Shown: positions 17,879-26,676 of the stretch, piece after piece | How the letters are laid out: every line of letters begins with the position of its first letter | How positions within the stretch are numbered: position 1 is the stretch's first letter | Assembly: GCA_019637555.1 (NCBI GenBank) | Contig: JAHBVK010000037.1 | Span: 1-64,000 of the forward strand | Direction: 5' to 3' | DNA length: 64,000 nucleotides | Origin: Anaerolineae bacterium | GTDB taxonomy: Bacteria > Chloroflexota > Anaerolineae > Aggregatilineales > UBA2796 | The notes under the pieces: model-generated | Told to the model about the DNA's origin: nothing | Seen by the model: the letters and a program-made list of their open reading frames with translations, nothing else | The model's database searches: none | Made by a program: the position numbers and the translations under genes

Positions 17879-18817
17879 GTGGCTACCTCAACATCAACAT
17901 CAAGATTAGGCTTTAAGCGCGGCAACGACAGACAGCCGCGTCAGAAACCGCGATCCATCGTGAACACGCTGGTGTTCTACGGTTTCGTCGCCATGTTCCT
18001 GTTCGCTGTGGTCGCCCCTTTTGCGTGGATGATCATCTCTAGCATCTCAGCGCAGACTGAACTGACTAACACACCGCCGCACTGGATTCCAGAGAACCCG
18101 ACGCTGTTCCGCTACGAAGCATTGATCTTTGGTCCGCAGCCCGGACAGAACGTGCCCGGCTCCGCCGCCCGATTCCTCGGTGCGATGGGCAACAGTCTGG
18201 TCATCAGTACACTGACCACCGTCGTCTGTATGGTCACAGGATCGCTCGCCGCGTATGCCTTCGCCCGTCTGGATATTCCCGGCAGGCGCGGGCTGCTGCT
18301 GGGCACGCTAACCGCCCAGATGCTGCCTGTCATCGTCATCATCATTCCCCTGTACATTGCCATGCAGTCGCTTAATGCCTCCCTGCGCTTGATGGACTCG
18401 TGGCACGGCATGATCTTGCTTTATTCTGGCTTCTTGCTGCCTACCGTGATCTGGATCATGGATAGTTACTTCCAGACCATCCCGCGCGATCTGGAAGAAG
18501 CTGCGGCTATCGATGGTTGCACAGCGCTGGGCGCGTTCATACGGGTGATCGTGCCGCTGTCCGGTCCCGGATTGGTGGCGGTGAGTGCTTACACCTTCCT
18601 CTCATCGTGGAACGAATTCCTGATGGCGCTGATCTTCACGGCGTCGAAGGCGAAAACGATCACCGTAGCAGTGACCGAATTCAGCACGCAGTTCGGCGTG
18701 GATTATGGCTTGATGACTACCGGCGGCGTGATCGGCAGCATCCCGCCGCTGATCCTCGCCTTCGTCCTTCAGCGTTACATTGTCGCTGGCTTGACCGCTG
18801 GCGCAGTAAAGAGCTAA
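17879..18817 (+). CDS. Sugar ABC transporter permease (MalG/UgpE type)
   Basis: 312 aa, starting at GTG one base after the upstream stop and preceded by GAGAGGT, which suggests translational coupling. After a polar, basic N-terminus (about 25 residues) come six membrane segments. The EAA loop reads EEAAAIDGCTALGAFIRVIVPL. The final TM ends in VLQRYIVAGLTAGAVKS, typical of MalG-type subunits. It forms the channel with the preceding permease; the ATPase must come from elsewhere. Confidence 0.94.
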   Translation: MATSTSTSRLGFKRGNDRQPRQKPRSIVNTLVFYGFVAMFLFAVVAPFAWMIISSISAQTELTNTPPHWIPENPTLFRYEALIFGPQPGQNVPGSAARFLGAMGNSLVISTLTTVVCMVTGSLAAYAFARLDIPGRRGLLLGTLTAQMLPVIVIIIPLYIAMQSLNASLRLMDSWHGMILLYSGFLLPTVIWIMDSYFQTIPRDLEEAAAIDGCTALGAFIRVIVPLSGPGLVAVSAYTFLSSWNEFLMALIFTASKAKTITVAVTEFSTQFGVDYGLMTTGGVIGSIPPLILAFVLQRYIVAGLTAGAVKS

Positions 18818-18873
18818 ACAGCTTAAACTTGTTCAAAAATTGGCGAGCTAATCACTACACAACAGGAGTAACC

Positions 18874-19635
18874 ATGACCGCCGATCAATATCTACTCAAA
18901 GGGATTGAACTTTTAGAAAAGGTACGTACCACGCAGGCTGGCAATATTCAGAAAGCTGCTCAAGCGATGGCTGCCTCCATCGCTGTCGGGCGTGCCGTGC
19001 ATATGTTTGGCTCCGGGCATTCGGTGATTCCGGTGCTGGATATGTTCCCCCGCTACGGCTCTTATGTAGGCTTCCACCCGATCATGGATGCGCGTTTGCA
19101 GTGGCAAAACGTGACTGGTTCCGGTGGCGCTCAGGAGTTGATCTGGTTGGAGCGGCAGGAAGGCTATATGGAAGTCGTCATGCGCTCCCACAAGCACAAG
19201 CTAGACTCCCGCGATTGCATGCTGCTGTACTCCCACAGCGGTATGAACGCGGCGTCCATCGATCTCGCCTTGATCGCCAAAGCGCAAGGCTTAACGGTGA
19301 TCGCCGTCACCTGCGGTCCCAATAGCGCGGTGAACAAGCCAACACATTCCTCCGGCAAACCGCTGCACGCCATTGCTGACATCGTGATCGACAACTGCTC
19401 ACCCGTCGAAGACGCGATCATCAGCGTGGACGGCATGAAGGGCAATGTCGCGGCATCCTCAACACTGACCTTTATCGCCATCACGCAGGCGCTGCTGGCA
19501 GAGGTAACCACAGAGTTGGGTAAGCAGGGCAAACTGCCGCCGCGTGCCTTCGTCTCTCCCAATGTTGCCGACGTGCCCAAAGACAACAATATGCAGGTAT
19601 TCGTTGATTACGATGCGTGGGTAGAAAGCTTATAA
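18874..19635 (+). CDS. SIS-domain protein, COG4821-like (copy 2)
   Basis: 253 aa, started at the ATG at 18874, which has AGGAG five bases upstream; longer in-frame extensions run back into the permease gene and are not credible. It has the same architecture as copy 1: VHMFGSGHSVIP, phosphosugar loop YSHSGMNAA, HSSGKPL, DIVIDNC and STLTFIAI. Two divergent paralogues in one operon may form a heteromer or act on two successive sugar phosphates. No known isomerase motif allows the substrate to be named. Confidence 0.88.
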   Translation: MTADQYLLKGIELLEKVRTTQAGNIQKAAQAMAASIAVGRAVHMFGSGHSVIPVLDMFPRYGSYVGFHPIMDARLQWQNVTGSGGAQELIWLERQEGYMEVVMRSHKHKLDSRDCMLLYSHSGMNAASIDLALIAKAQGLTVIAVTCGPNSAVNKPTHSSGKPLHAIADIVIDNCSPVEDAIISVDGMKGNVAASSTLTFIAITQALLAEVTTELGKQGKLPPRAFVSPNVADVPKDNNMQVFVDYDAWVESL

Positions 19636-19654
19636 CAAACGCTGCGGTGGCGAG

Positions 19655-20719
19655 ATGAGAGCAATGGTCTTTCGCGGTATCGGGGAAGTGCAAGCGGCGA
19701 GTTTGCCGACGCCTGTCCCTGCTGCTGGCGAAGCGCTGCTGCGCGTGCACAGCGTTGGTCTATGCATGACCGATATGCACATCATGATGGGACATTTCGC
19801 TGTTAAGCCACCGCGCGTGCTTGGTCACGAGTTGGCGGGAGTGGTCACGGCGGTGGGCGCGGGCGTCGATCCGGCATGGATCGGACAGTTGGCGGGAGTC
19901 AGTCCGGCGCGCTTCTGTGGTCACTGCCTCCCCTGCCGCAATGGTAGCCCACACTTGTGCGCCAACTTTGAATGTTTGGGGAACACGCACGACGGCGGCT
20001 TGGCAGAATTCACGTTGGTACGTGGCGAGCAACTGGTGGCGCTGCCAAATGGTATGACTGCCGAGCGTGCCGTGTGGATGGAACCACTTGCCTGTGTGCT
20101 TCATGCTCTCGAAACTGCCGTCGCGCTGCCCCGAATCAAAGGTAACGACGGGCGCACTCGCGTCCTCGTCAGCGGCGCTGGCACGTTGGGGCGATTGCTC
20201 ATCCAAGCGCTGCGCTTCAGCGCCAGCAACGACGACGACAGCGCGGTATCAGTTGCCGTCGTTGATCCGAACGCGGATAAAGTGCGCATAGCGCTGGCGG
20301 CAGGAGCGGAAGCAGGTTGGATAGTGCCACGCAGCGGCAGCGCTGACGAGACAGCGGCACAGATACGCGCATGGGCGGACGGGTCGCTCATGGCGGTGAT
20401 CGAGACGAGTGGCAAAGCTATTGCTGTTGAACGCAGTCTGGACTGGGCGACACCACGCACGCGCATTGTCCTGTTCGGTGTTTCCGATCCGCAAGATCGG
20501 GCGGCAATCTCACCCTCGTCCATACTGGCGAAAGAGCTATCGATCACGGCAGCGGCAGGGATGACGCCAGCAACTTTCGATGCCGCTGCACGGCTGCTCA
20601 ATGATGATCGACTGGATACAGCGAGTTTAGTCGAGCAGGTGATTAATCTGGAACAGGTGCCGGATGCGCTAACGCGCATGAGTCAACGCAGTACAGGCAA
20701 GATTCTGGTGCGCCTATAG
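19655..20719 (+). CDS. Zinc-dependent sugar/polyol dehydrogenase (MDR family)
   Basis: 354 aa. Catalytic Zn ligands are Cys in GLCMTDMH and His-Glu in GHELAG. The four-Cys structural site is C-x2-C-x2-C-x7-C in RFCGHCLPCRNG. The nucleotide-binding motif GAGTLG lies about halfway. Members near sugar ABC systems oxidise polyols or sugar alcohols (sorbitol/threonine dehydrogenase type). It is inside the operon, 19 bases after SIS copy 2, so it probably handles an intermediate of the same pathway. Confidence 0.92.
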   Translation: MRAMVFRGIGEVQAASLPTPVPAAGEALLRVHSVGLCMTDMHIMMGHFAVKPPRVLGHELAGVVTAVGAGVDPAWIGQLAGVSPARFCGHCLPCRNGSPHLCANFECLGNTHDGGLAEFTLVRGEQLVALPNGMTAERAVWMEPLACVLHALETAVALPRIKGNDGRTRVLVSGAGTLGRLLIQALRFSASNDDDSAVSVAVVDPNADKVRIALAAGAEAGWIVPRSGSADETAAQIRAWADGSLMAVIETSGKAIAVERSLDWATPRTRIVLFGVSDPQDRAAISPSSILAKELSITAAAGMTPATFDAAARLLNDDRLDTASLVEQVINLEQVPDALTRMSQRSTGKILVRL

Positions 20720-20778
20720 CGCAAACGGGCTTGCTTGCCTATAAATCATGACGACGACGTATTGCTAAGGATTTATTC

Positions 20779-21840
20779 ATGGCAGAACGGTATGGCGAAC
20801 GGGTGGTCAAGCTGCCCGCTGTCGAGACGCTGTTTGAGCGCATTGGCTGGCAGATCGATCATTTGATGTCGATTGATACACGTGGCAAGGGGATCATCCC
20901 CGCGCTGTATCAAGCCGCTGTTGAGGTCGTTAGTGCACCACTGGCGATGACCGCCGCGCAGCGGCTGCGCGATGTCGTCGGACGCGGTGATGTGGTGGGC
21001 ATTATCACAGGCTTCCCCTCGCGCTCATTTCTTGGTCGCGGGATCACCGAGACGGATGGACCTATCGGCGCGATTTATCTAGCGCGGGTGCTGGAAGAAG
21101 TGCTCGACGCCGTACCGGTGATCATCATCGATGGTGCCTTGAAACCAAGCTGCATCACGCCCAGCCGCACTGCTGGCTTGCTGGTCACCGATCTGGAGAA
21201 GGCGCTGCTGGCGAAGCGTGGCAAAGTCAATGCTTCTGCCGTCGCCTTTCTGGACTGCCCCGTCGATGATGCCGACGCACAGCAAGTGGCACAGCGCTTT
21301 CTCAGCGAGATCAAGCCTGCGGCATTAATCGCGGTGGAGATGCCCTCCGTTGCCTCCGATGGCTTTGCCCATACGGCGGGCGGACGTGCCATCGTACATG
21401 AGCACCTAGCCAAAGCGGATCACTTCTTCTTTCAAGCAAAAGAACGGAATATCCTGCGCGTGGGCTTGGGCGATGGCGGCAACGAGATGGGCATGGGCAA
21501 TATGCGCGAGGCGTTGATGCAGATCACGCCCGTCGGGGAAACTATCGCGGCGATGACCGACTCCGATGTGCCTGTCGTCGGTGCCAGCTCAAATTGGGCG
21601 GCTTATGCCATCGGTGTGTGCATCGAAGCGCTCTCCGGCTCCACCAAGGTGAATCGCAGCATCGATCTGCCCGCGATCATCCAACGCTGCGCCGACGAGG
21701 GGATGATCGATGGCTACAGTGTGCGCCCTGAAGCCAAAGTAGATGGCACACCGATCCCGCTGAATACCGCGATCCTCGATCTAATGACATGGGTCGTTGA
21801 TCGCGCCCTTGAAGAAGCCGATAAAGGCTGGTTGAAGTGA
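20779..21840 (+). CDS. D-glutamate cyclase-like protein (DUF4392)
   Basis: 353 aa. The central sequence GIITGFPSRSF...TETDGPIGAIYLARVL is the hallmark I associate with the glutamate-cyclase (DUF4392) domain, known from the C-terminal half of vertebrate D-glutamate cyclase, which makes 5-oxo-D-proline from D-glutamate. Further blocks are AVEMPS, HTAGGRAI and GVGDGGNEMGMGN-like (here GLGDGGNEMGMGN). The protein is a stand-alone domain without the N-terminal hydratase-like part. D-glutamate is a peptidoglycan component, and the adjoining region is devoted to peptidoglycan salvage, so a role in D-Glu disposal is attractive but unproven. The domain call is from memory of the family. Confidence 0.8.
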   Translation: MAERYGERVVKLPAVETLFERIGWQIDHLMSIDTRGKGIIPALYQAAVEVVSAPLAMTAAQRLRDVVGRGDVVGIITGFPSRSFLGRGITETDGPIGAIYLARVLEEVLDAVPVIIIDGALKPSCITPSRTAGLLVTDLEKALLAKRGKVNASAVAFLDCPVDDADAQQVAQRFLSEIKPAALIAVEMPSVASDGFAHTAGGRAIVHEHLAKADHFFFQAKERNILRVGLGDGGNEMGMGNMREALMQITPVGETIAAMTDSDVPVVGASSNWAAYAIGVCIEALSGSTKVNRSIDLPAIIQRCADEGMIDGYSVRPEAKVDGTPIPLNTAILDLMTWVVDRALEEADKGWLK

Positions 21841-21844
21841 GCGC

Positions 21845-22966
21845 ATGGCTATGAGCGTATTCGAGGAATTGGGACTGCGGCGTATCGTCAATGCGGCGGG
21901 TAAGTTGACCGTGTTGGGTGCTTCCGTGATCTCCGACGAAACAGCCGCCGCAATGGTGGAAGCAGGGCAGCATTTCGTCGATCTGGCAGAACTGATGCGA
22001 GCAGCAGATCGGCTGATCGCGCAGGCGACAGGCGCGGAAGCAGGATTCATCACCTCCTGCGCGGCGGCAGGCATCGCTATCAGCACCGCGGCTTGCCTAA
22101 CACGCGGCGACCTTGCGCGCACAGAGAGTCTGCCTTTTCTGTCTAGCCCACCCGATGAAATCCTGATCCAGCGGGGGCACAGCATTCATTTCGGTGGCTC
22201 CATCCTGCAAATGATGGCGCTGACGGGGGCGAAGGTGGTCGAGATCGGTGCGACCAACCGCACCCTACCACATCAACTGCGGCAAGCGATCACGCCGCAC
22301 ACCGCCGCAGTCATGTTCGTGGTGTCGCATCACGCGCATCCGGGCGGCGCGATCAGCTTAGCCGAGACGATCCGCATCGCGCACGAACAAAACATCCCCG
22401 TCATCATTGATGCCGCGGCGGAGACGGATTTGCGTAAATACATCGCGGCGGGCGCTGATCTGGTGATTTACAGTGGTCACAAAGGCTTGAACGCGCCGAC
22501 CTCAGGGATCATCTGCGGGCGTCGTGACCTGATCGATGCCTGTGCACAGCAGAACAGCGGCATCGGGCGGGCGATGAAAATTGGTAAAGAGGGCATCATC
22601 GGCTGTCTGGCGGCACTACAGCAATTTGTGCGCGGAAGTGCAGTTTCCACAGACGCGGAACGGGCGGCGGCAATGCAGCAGTCACTAGCGGGTATTGCTG
22701 GCTTGACGGCGCTGCCGGAAGTGGATGCCACGCGCCCTGAGATCGTCCGGCTGCGGCTGATGATTGATCCTCTGCTCGCAGGCATCACGGCGCGGGAATT
22801 GGTCGCCAAGCTGGAAGCCTACACACCGAGCATTCGCACACGTAACCATAGTGTCGAGTTCGGCGTCATCGAGATCGATTTCCGTCCGCTTGGCGTTGGC
22901 GAAGAACAGATCATCGCGGCGGCAGTGCGCCAACTACTCACTGCAAGCGCGAGTAAGGAGCAGTGA
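21845..22966 (+). CDS. SelA/DgaE-like PLP-dependent enzyme
   Basis: 373 aa, fold-type I. The SelA-like features are RRIVNAAGKLTVLG at the N-terminus, TGAEAGFITSCAAAG, and the PLP lysine in YSGHKGL (Lys213) followed by APTSGIICGRRDLI. The family includes selenocysteine synthase, D-glucosaminate-6-phosphate ammonia-lyase (DgaE) and related enzymes. The context of sugar kinases, transporter and dehydrogenase favours a DgaE-type lyase that eliminates ammonia from an amino-sugar acid phosphate, rather than a selenium role. It starts four bases after the DUF4392 gene. Confidence 0.87.
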   Translation: MAMSVFEELGLRRIVNAAGKLTVLGASVISDETAAAMVEAGQHFVDLAELMRAADRLIAQATGAEAGFITSCAAAGIAISTAACLTRGDLARTESLPFLSSPPDEILIQRGHSIHFGGSILQMMALTGAKVVEIGATNRTLPHQLRQAITPHTAAVMFVVSHHAHPGGAISLAETIRIAHEQNIPVIIDAAAETDLRKYIAAGADLVIYSGHKGLNAPTSGIICGRRDLIDACAQQNSGIGRAMKIGKEGIIGCLAALQQFVRGSAVSTDAERAAAMQQSLAGIAGLTALPEVDATRPEIVRLRLMIDPLLAGITARELVAKLEAYTPSIRTRNHSVEFGVIEIDFRPLGVGEEQIIAAAVRQLLTASASKEQ

Positions 22967-22968
22967 CC

Positions 22969-23742
22969 ATGAGCAATCTGGTCGATCTGCAAGGTAAAGT
23001 GGCGCTGGTGACGGGCGCAGGATCAGGTATCGGGCGGGGAATTGCGCTGCGACTGGCAGAAGCGGGAGCGCAGGTCGCCATCGGTTACGTCGGCGAGGCA
23101 GATGGCGCTAATGCGACCCTCGCCATGTTGCCCGCGCCGGAAAATGCCATGATCGTCGCCGCGGATATCCGCGTGCAGGCGGAAGTGCAGCAGATGGTCG
23201 GGCAAGTCGTCGAACGCTTCGGGCGCTTGGATGTCATGGTCTGCAATGCTGGATTCTATCATGAAGCACCATTGCTAGAGGCGAAAGAAGCTGATTGGCG
23301 CGCTGTTCTCGATACCAATGTGACAGGCACCTTTTTCTGTGTCCAAGCGGCGGCACGCGCCATGATTCAAACAAGTGGCGGGCGTATTGTGATCATTGGC
23401 TCGACACAGGCACATCGTCCACTCAATGGACCGCTGGCATATGCCGTCAGCAAGGGAGCGCTTGTCACCATGACGCGAGCGCTGGCACTTGAACTCGCGC
23501 CTCACGGGATCAGCGTCGCCATCGTCAGCCCCGGTGTGATGGAAGCAGCAGGCAACATTGCTCATCTCGCGGATCTCGATAGGCGTCGTGCCGTCGAAGC
23601 CCAGATCCCGATCCAGCGCGTTGGTCAGCCGCGCGATATTGGGGCGGTAGTCGCTTTCCTTGCTTGCGATGCCGCCAGTTACATTACGGGGGTAGATATT
23701 GTGGTTGATGGTGGGCTGCTAACCTACGGTCCGCAGATCTAG
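22969..23742 (+). CDS. Short-chain dehydrogenase/reductase
   Basis: 257 aa, classical SDR: NAD(P)-binding TGAGSGIGRG (residues 15-24), NAGFY, the catalytic Ser region IIGSTQAH, and YAVSKGA with the Tyr-x3-Lys pair. I choose the ATG at 22969 because AAGGAG lies eight bases upstream; a GTG at 22963 is in frame. The upstream gene's stop is 22964-22966, so translation is coupled. It likely oxidises or reduces a sugar or keto-sugar-acid intermediate of the operon's pathway. Confidence 0.93.
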   Translation: MSNLVDLQGKVALVTGAGSGIGRGIALRLAEAGAQVAIGYVGEADGANATLAMLPAPENAMIVAADIRVQAEVQQMVGQVVERFGRLDVMVCNAGFYHEAPLLEAKEADWRAVLDTNVTGTFFCVQAAARAMIQTSGGRIVIIGSTQAHRPLNGPLAYAVSKGALVTMTRALALELAPHGISVAIVSPGVMEAAGNIAHLADLDRRRAVEAQIPIQRVGQPRDIGAVVAFLACDAASYITGVDIVVDGGLLTYGPQI

Positions 23743-23765
23743 TTCTACGTGATAATAGACCAACT

Positions 23766-25217
23766 ATGAGCGACCTTTTGCTGGCTCTCGATCTGGGCAC
23801 AACCAATGCCAAAGCGGCGGTCTATGATGTTCAGGGTACTCGCCTAGCCGAAGCGGCAGTTAGCTATCCGACGTACTTTCCACAACCCGGTTGGGCGGAA
23901 CAACGCCCCGCCGATTGGACGCAGGCGCTTGCGGCGGCGCTGCGCCAGGTGACGGCTGCCCTTGGTGAACGTGCCAACGAGATGATCGGCATCGGGCTAT
24001 CCGCGCACGGACCCAGCTTAGTGCTGATCGATGCTGAGGGCGCACCCCTGATCGAAACCTCAGCAACATGGCAAGATGAACGCTGCACCCCACAAGGGCA
24101 GTGGCTGCGTCAGAAGCTAGGTCATCTGTGGTCGGGCATGGGGTCACCACTGCACAATCTGCTGCCCCGCTTACTGTGGACGCAAGAACATTTCCCTGCT
24201 GCAGTCAAGCAAGCGCGCTATGCCCTCAGCATCAAAGATTATCTCGTATGTTGGTTAACAGGTGAAGTCGCTACGGAACCATCCAGTGGACCGGGGGCAG
24301 CCGCATGGGAAGCAGAGGTGATCGCGGCTTGCGGTTGGTCGCTGGATCGCCTGCCGCCCGTGTTTGCGCCTACACAGATTGTCGGCAGATTGCGTCCTGA
24401 GATCGCGCGGGAAGTCGGGCTATCCGCTGGCTTGCCAGTCGTCATCGGGCTGAACGATGGTGCCTCCTCAACGCTGTCGATGGGAGCGATTCACCCCGGC
24501 GACGCGGTGATCACGCTGTCCACAAATGGCGTGCTGCGTGTCCTTGTCGATTCCGCGCTGTCAGATGATATTCGCGTGGATCATGGCTTATTCAACTGGC
24601 TCTATCTACCATCAGTGTGGATCGCTGGCGGGCAGACCAAAGCGGGCGCCAGTACGCTCGACTGGTTTGGCGGGATCATCGCTGGCACGGCGGGCAGTGT
24701 TAACCTTAAGCCTGCCGAGTTACTGGACCAGCTTCTAGCGGAAGCGGCAGAAATCCCTCCCGGCAGTCATGGGGTACGCTTCTTGCCCTACTTAATGGGA
24801 CGCGGCAGTCCGCATGGCGATCCGCTGGCGACGGCTGCTTTTAGCGGGCTAACCTATGCCAGCACACGCGGCGACATGGTACGCGCGGTATTGGAAGGCA
24901 CTGCTTTCGCGCTGCGCGAGATCGCCGACGATTTCCAGCAGATGGGGCATCCCGTGCGCAATATACGAATGTCTGGCGGTGGTGGGCGCAGCGCACTATG
25001 GAGACAAATCATCGCAGATACGTTAGCGCAGCCAATCGACTACCATAATGGCGATGCTACGCTCGGCGCTGCCATATTAACGGCGCAAGGAGTGGGTAGT
25101 TACGCAAGTTTGCCGGAAGCGCTGCGGATGATTCCTGCAGGGGTCAAAACTATGCCCTCGGAACATGCGGCAACAATGGGAAACTTGTATCAATCCTTTC
25201 GCTTTTCGTCGCGGTGA
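23766..25217 (+). CDS. FGGY-family carbohydrate kinase (xylulokinase-like)
   Basis: 483 aa. The N-terminal phosphate motif LALDLGTTNAKAAVYD, the hinge GIGLSAHG, the catalytic Asp in GLNDGASSTLSMGA and the C-terminal adenosine motif MSGGGGRSALWRQIIADTL are all present. FGGY kinases phosphorylate xylulose, gluconate, ribulose, glycerol and related compounds; the exact substrate is not evident. It is the last gene of the plus-strand operon and converges on the GNAT gene of the peptidoglycan-salvage operon 48 bases away. Confidence 0.93.
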   Translation: MSDLLLALDLGTTNAKAAVYDVQGTRLAEAAVSYPTYFPQPGWAEQRPADWTQALAAALRQVTAALGERANEMIGIGLSAHGPSLVLIDAEGAPLIETSATWQDERCTPQGQWLRQKLGHLWSGMGSPLHNLLPRLLWTQEHFPAAVKQARYALSIKDYLVCWLTGEVATEPSSGPGAAAWEAEVIAACGWSLDRLPPVFAPTQIVGRLRPEIAREVGLSAGLPVVIGLNDGASSTLSMGAIHPGDAVITLSTNGVLRVLVDSALSDDIRVDHGLFNWLYLPSVWIAGGQTKAGASTLDWFGGIIAGTAGSVNLKPAELLDQLLAEAAEIPPGSHGVRFLPYLMGRGSPHGDPLATAAFSGLTYASTRGDMVRAVLEGTAFALREIADDFQQMGHPVRNIRMSGGGGRSALWRQIIADTLAQPIDYHNGDATLGAAILTAQGVGSYASLPEALRMIPAGVKTMPSEHAATMGNLYQSFRFSSR

Positions 25218-25265
25218 CTATGGGCAGGCTTCTTTTTGCCAGTTGCGGATAGCACGAGGGATTGC

Positions 25266-25739
25266 TTACTTGCGCAGCAGTCCAGCATAAACGCTAGGCG
25301 ATGAATCAGGGATGATCGTAGCACCAACGGCGCGCTCATAGAATGAGGTCGGACCCACGTGCCCGATGATTGCGTAGCCGTAGCCTTGACTACGCATATC
25401 GTGTAAACAAACCAGCAGCAAAGCCGTGCCCGTTCCACGTCCACGGGCGGATTCGCTTACGCCAGTGGGACCGAAAAAGCCTTTACAGGTGGTATCGTAA
25501 CAACCGAAGCCAATAAGGGCATCCTCGAATGTTGCTATCCAACAAGATACAGGCTTACTGTTGATCGCTACATCGCACTCACTAACCCAAAACTCCGAGA
25601 ATTGTTGTCGAACCCAGTGCAGGATATGATGTTTTTCAGGTGCAAGGGCGCGTCGAATAGTAATCCCTTGATCCCGTTGCTGCTGCAGCAGTGGTTCAAG
25701 TGGCGGTAGTGCGTATAACTTCACCAGCATGTCGGTCAT
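25266..25739 (-). CDS. GNAT-family N-acetyltransferase (end of salvage operon)
   Basis: 157 aa with the GNAT acetyl-CoA loop GVSESARGRGTGTALLL (about 95-112) and a preceding strand GFGCYDTT. The conserved SFYERAVGA near the end is the family's C-terminal strand region. It follows MurQ by 49 bases on the same strand and is the last gene of the salvage operon. A second GNAT (39718) accompanies the divergent AnmK set. Acetylation of a sugar amine or peptide released from peptidoglycan is plausible, but the sequence does not show it. Confidence 0.85.
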   Translation of the reverse strand: MTDMLVKLYALPPLEPLLQQQRDQGITIRRALAPEKHHILHWVRQQFSEFWVSECDVAINSKPVSCWIATFEDALIGFGCYDTTCKGFFGPTGVSESARGRGTGTALLLVCLHDMRSQGYGYAIIGHVGPTSFYERAVGATIIPDSSPSVYAGLLRK

Positions 25740-25788
25740 AACACGTGCCTCTGTGTACTGTTTAATCCGATGGGCGGTTGACTGCGGT

Positions 25789-26676
25789 TCAGCCGATCAC
25801 TTGCCGTAAAAATCCCTTTGCCGCCTCTAGACGCTGCCTTGCTTCGGTGGCACTTACCTTTAGCTTCCCCATCACGATGGCGGTCTTGACCTCAAAATCC
25901 GCAGACTGCAAGAGCTGGTTCGCTAACTCTGCATCGATGCTTGCTGCTTGCCCCACAATTCGAGCAGCACGATCACGCAGCTTGGCGTTGCTTGCCTTAA
26001 CATCAACCATCAGGTTGCCATACACCTTGCCCAACTGAATCATAACCGCAGTGCTGATCATGTTGAGGGTCATCTTCTGCGCGGTTCCAGCCTTCATGCG
26101 GGTACTACCTGTGATCGCTTCTGCGCCAGTAAGTAGAGGAATAGGGAACCGCGCGGCATCCAGCACAGCAGATGGCTCATTATTGGCAATCCCAACCGTC
26201 TGCGCGCCTACTTCATCAGCATACTGGAAGGCACCAAGTACGTAAGGAGTCCTGCCGCTTGCCGCGATGCCTACCACTACATCTGTTGAGGTTAGTCCTC
26301 GTTCCTGAAGATCGCGTTTGCCCGCCCCGGCATCATCTTCAATACCTTCGGCGGCGTTTGTGAAGGCGGTCAATCCGCCTGCCAAAACGCCCTGCACGAG
26401 TTCGGCATCGACGCTGAAAGTAGGGGCACATTCCACGGCGTCGAGCACACCTAATCGACCGCTGGTACCTGCACCGACATAAAACAGCCTGCCGCCTTGC
26501 GCTAGCTGCTTGGCAATCATATCCACGGCTCGAGCAATGGCTGGCAATGCCTGTTGCACTGCCCTCACAGCCGCCTCGTCTTGCTCGTGTATCAGGCGCA
26601 AGACATCGAGTGTCGGCAGGCTGTCGATCTGTGCTGTGCTCGGATTTTGCGCCTCTGTCTGACCAATGCTATTCAC
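25789..26676 (-). CDS. murQ: N-acetylmuramic acid 6-phosphate etherase
   Basis: MurQ cleaves the D-lactyl ether of MurNAc-6-P to give GlcNAc-6-P and D-lactate in the cytoplasm. The 295-aa sequence carries the family signature GAGTSGRLGVLDAVECAPTF (residues 68-87, with the presumed catalytic Glu82), a later GIAASGRTPYVLGA, and TGSTRMKAGTAQKMTLN. Length is typical. It overlaps the upstream kinase gene by 8 bases, so MurNAc phosphorylation and ether cleavage are translationally coupled. It receives substrate from both the BadF-type kinase and AnmK. Confidence 0.97.
   Translation of the reverse strand: MNSIGQTEAQNPSTAQIDSLPTLDVLRLIHEQDEAAVRAVQQALPAIARAVDMIAKQLAQGGRLFYVGAGTSGRLGVLDAVECAPTFSVDAELVQGVLAGGLTAFTNAAEGIEDDAGAGKRDLQERGLTSTDVVVGIAASGRTPYVLGAFQYADEVGAQTVGIANNEPSAVLDAARFPIPLLTGAEAITGSTRMKAGTAQKMTLNMISTAVMIQLGKVYGNLMVDVKASNAKLRDRAARIVGQAASIDAELANQLLQSADFEVKTAIVMGKLKVSATEARQRLEAAKGFLRQVIG

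Noticed and set aside
21845-22966. True selenocysteine synthase (SelA)
   Set aside because: No selB, selD or tRNA-Sec is seen and the gene is embedded in a sugar operon; a DgaE-like lyase fits better.
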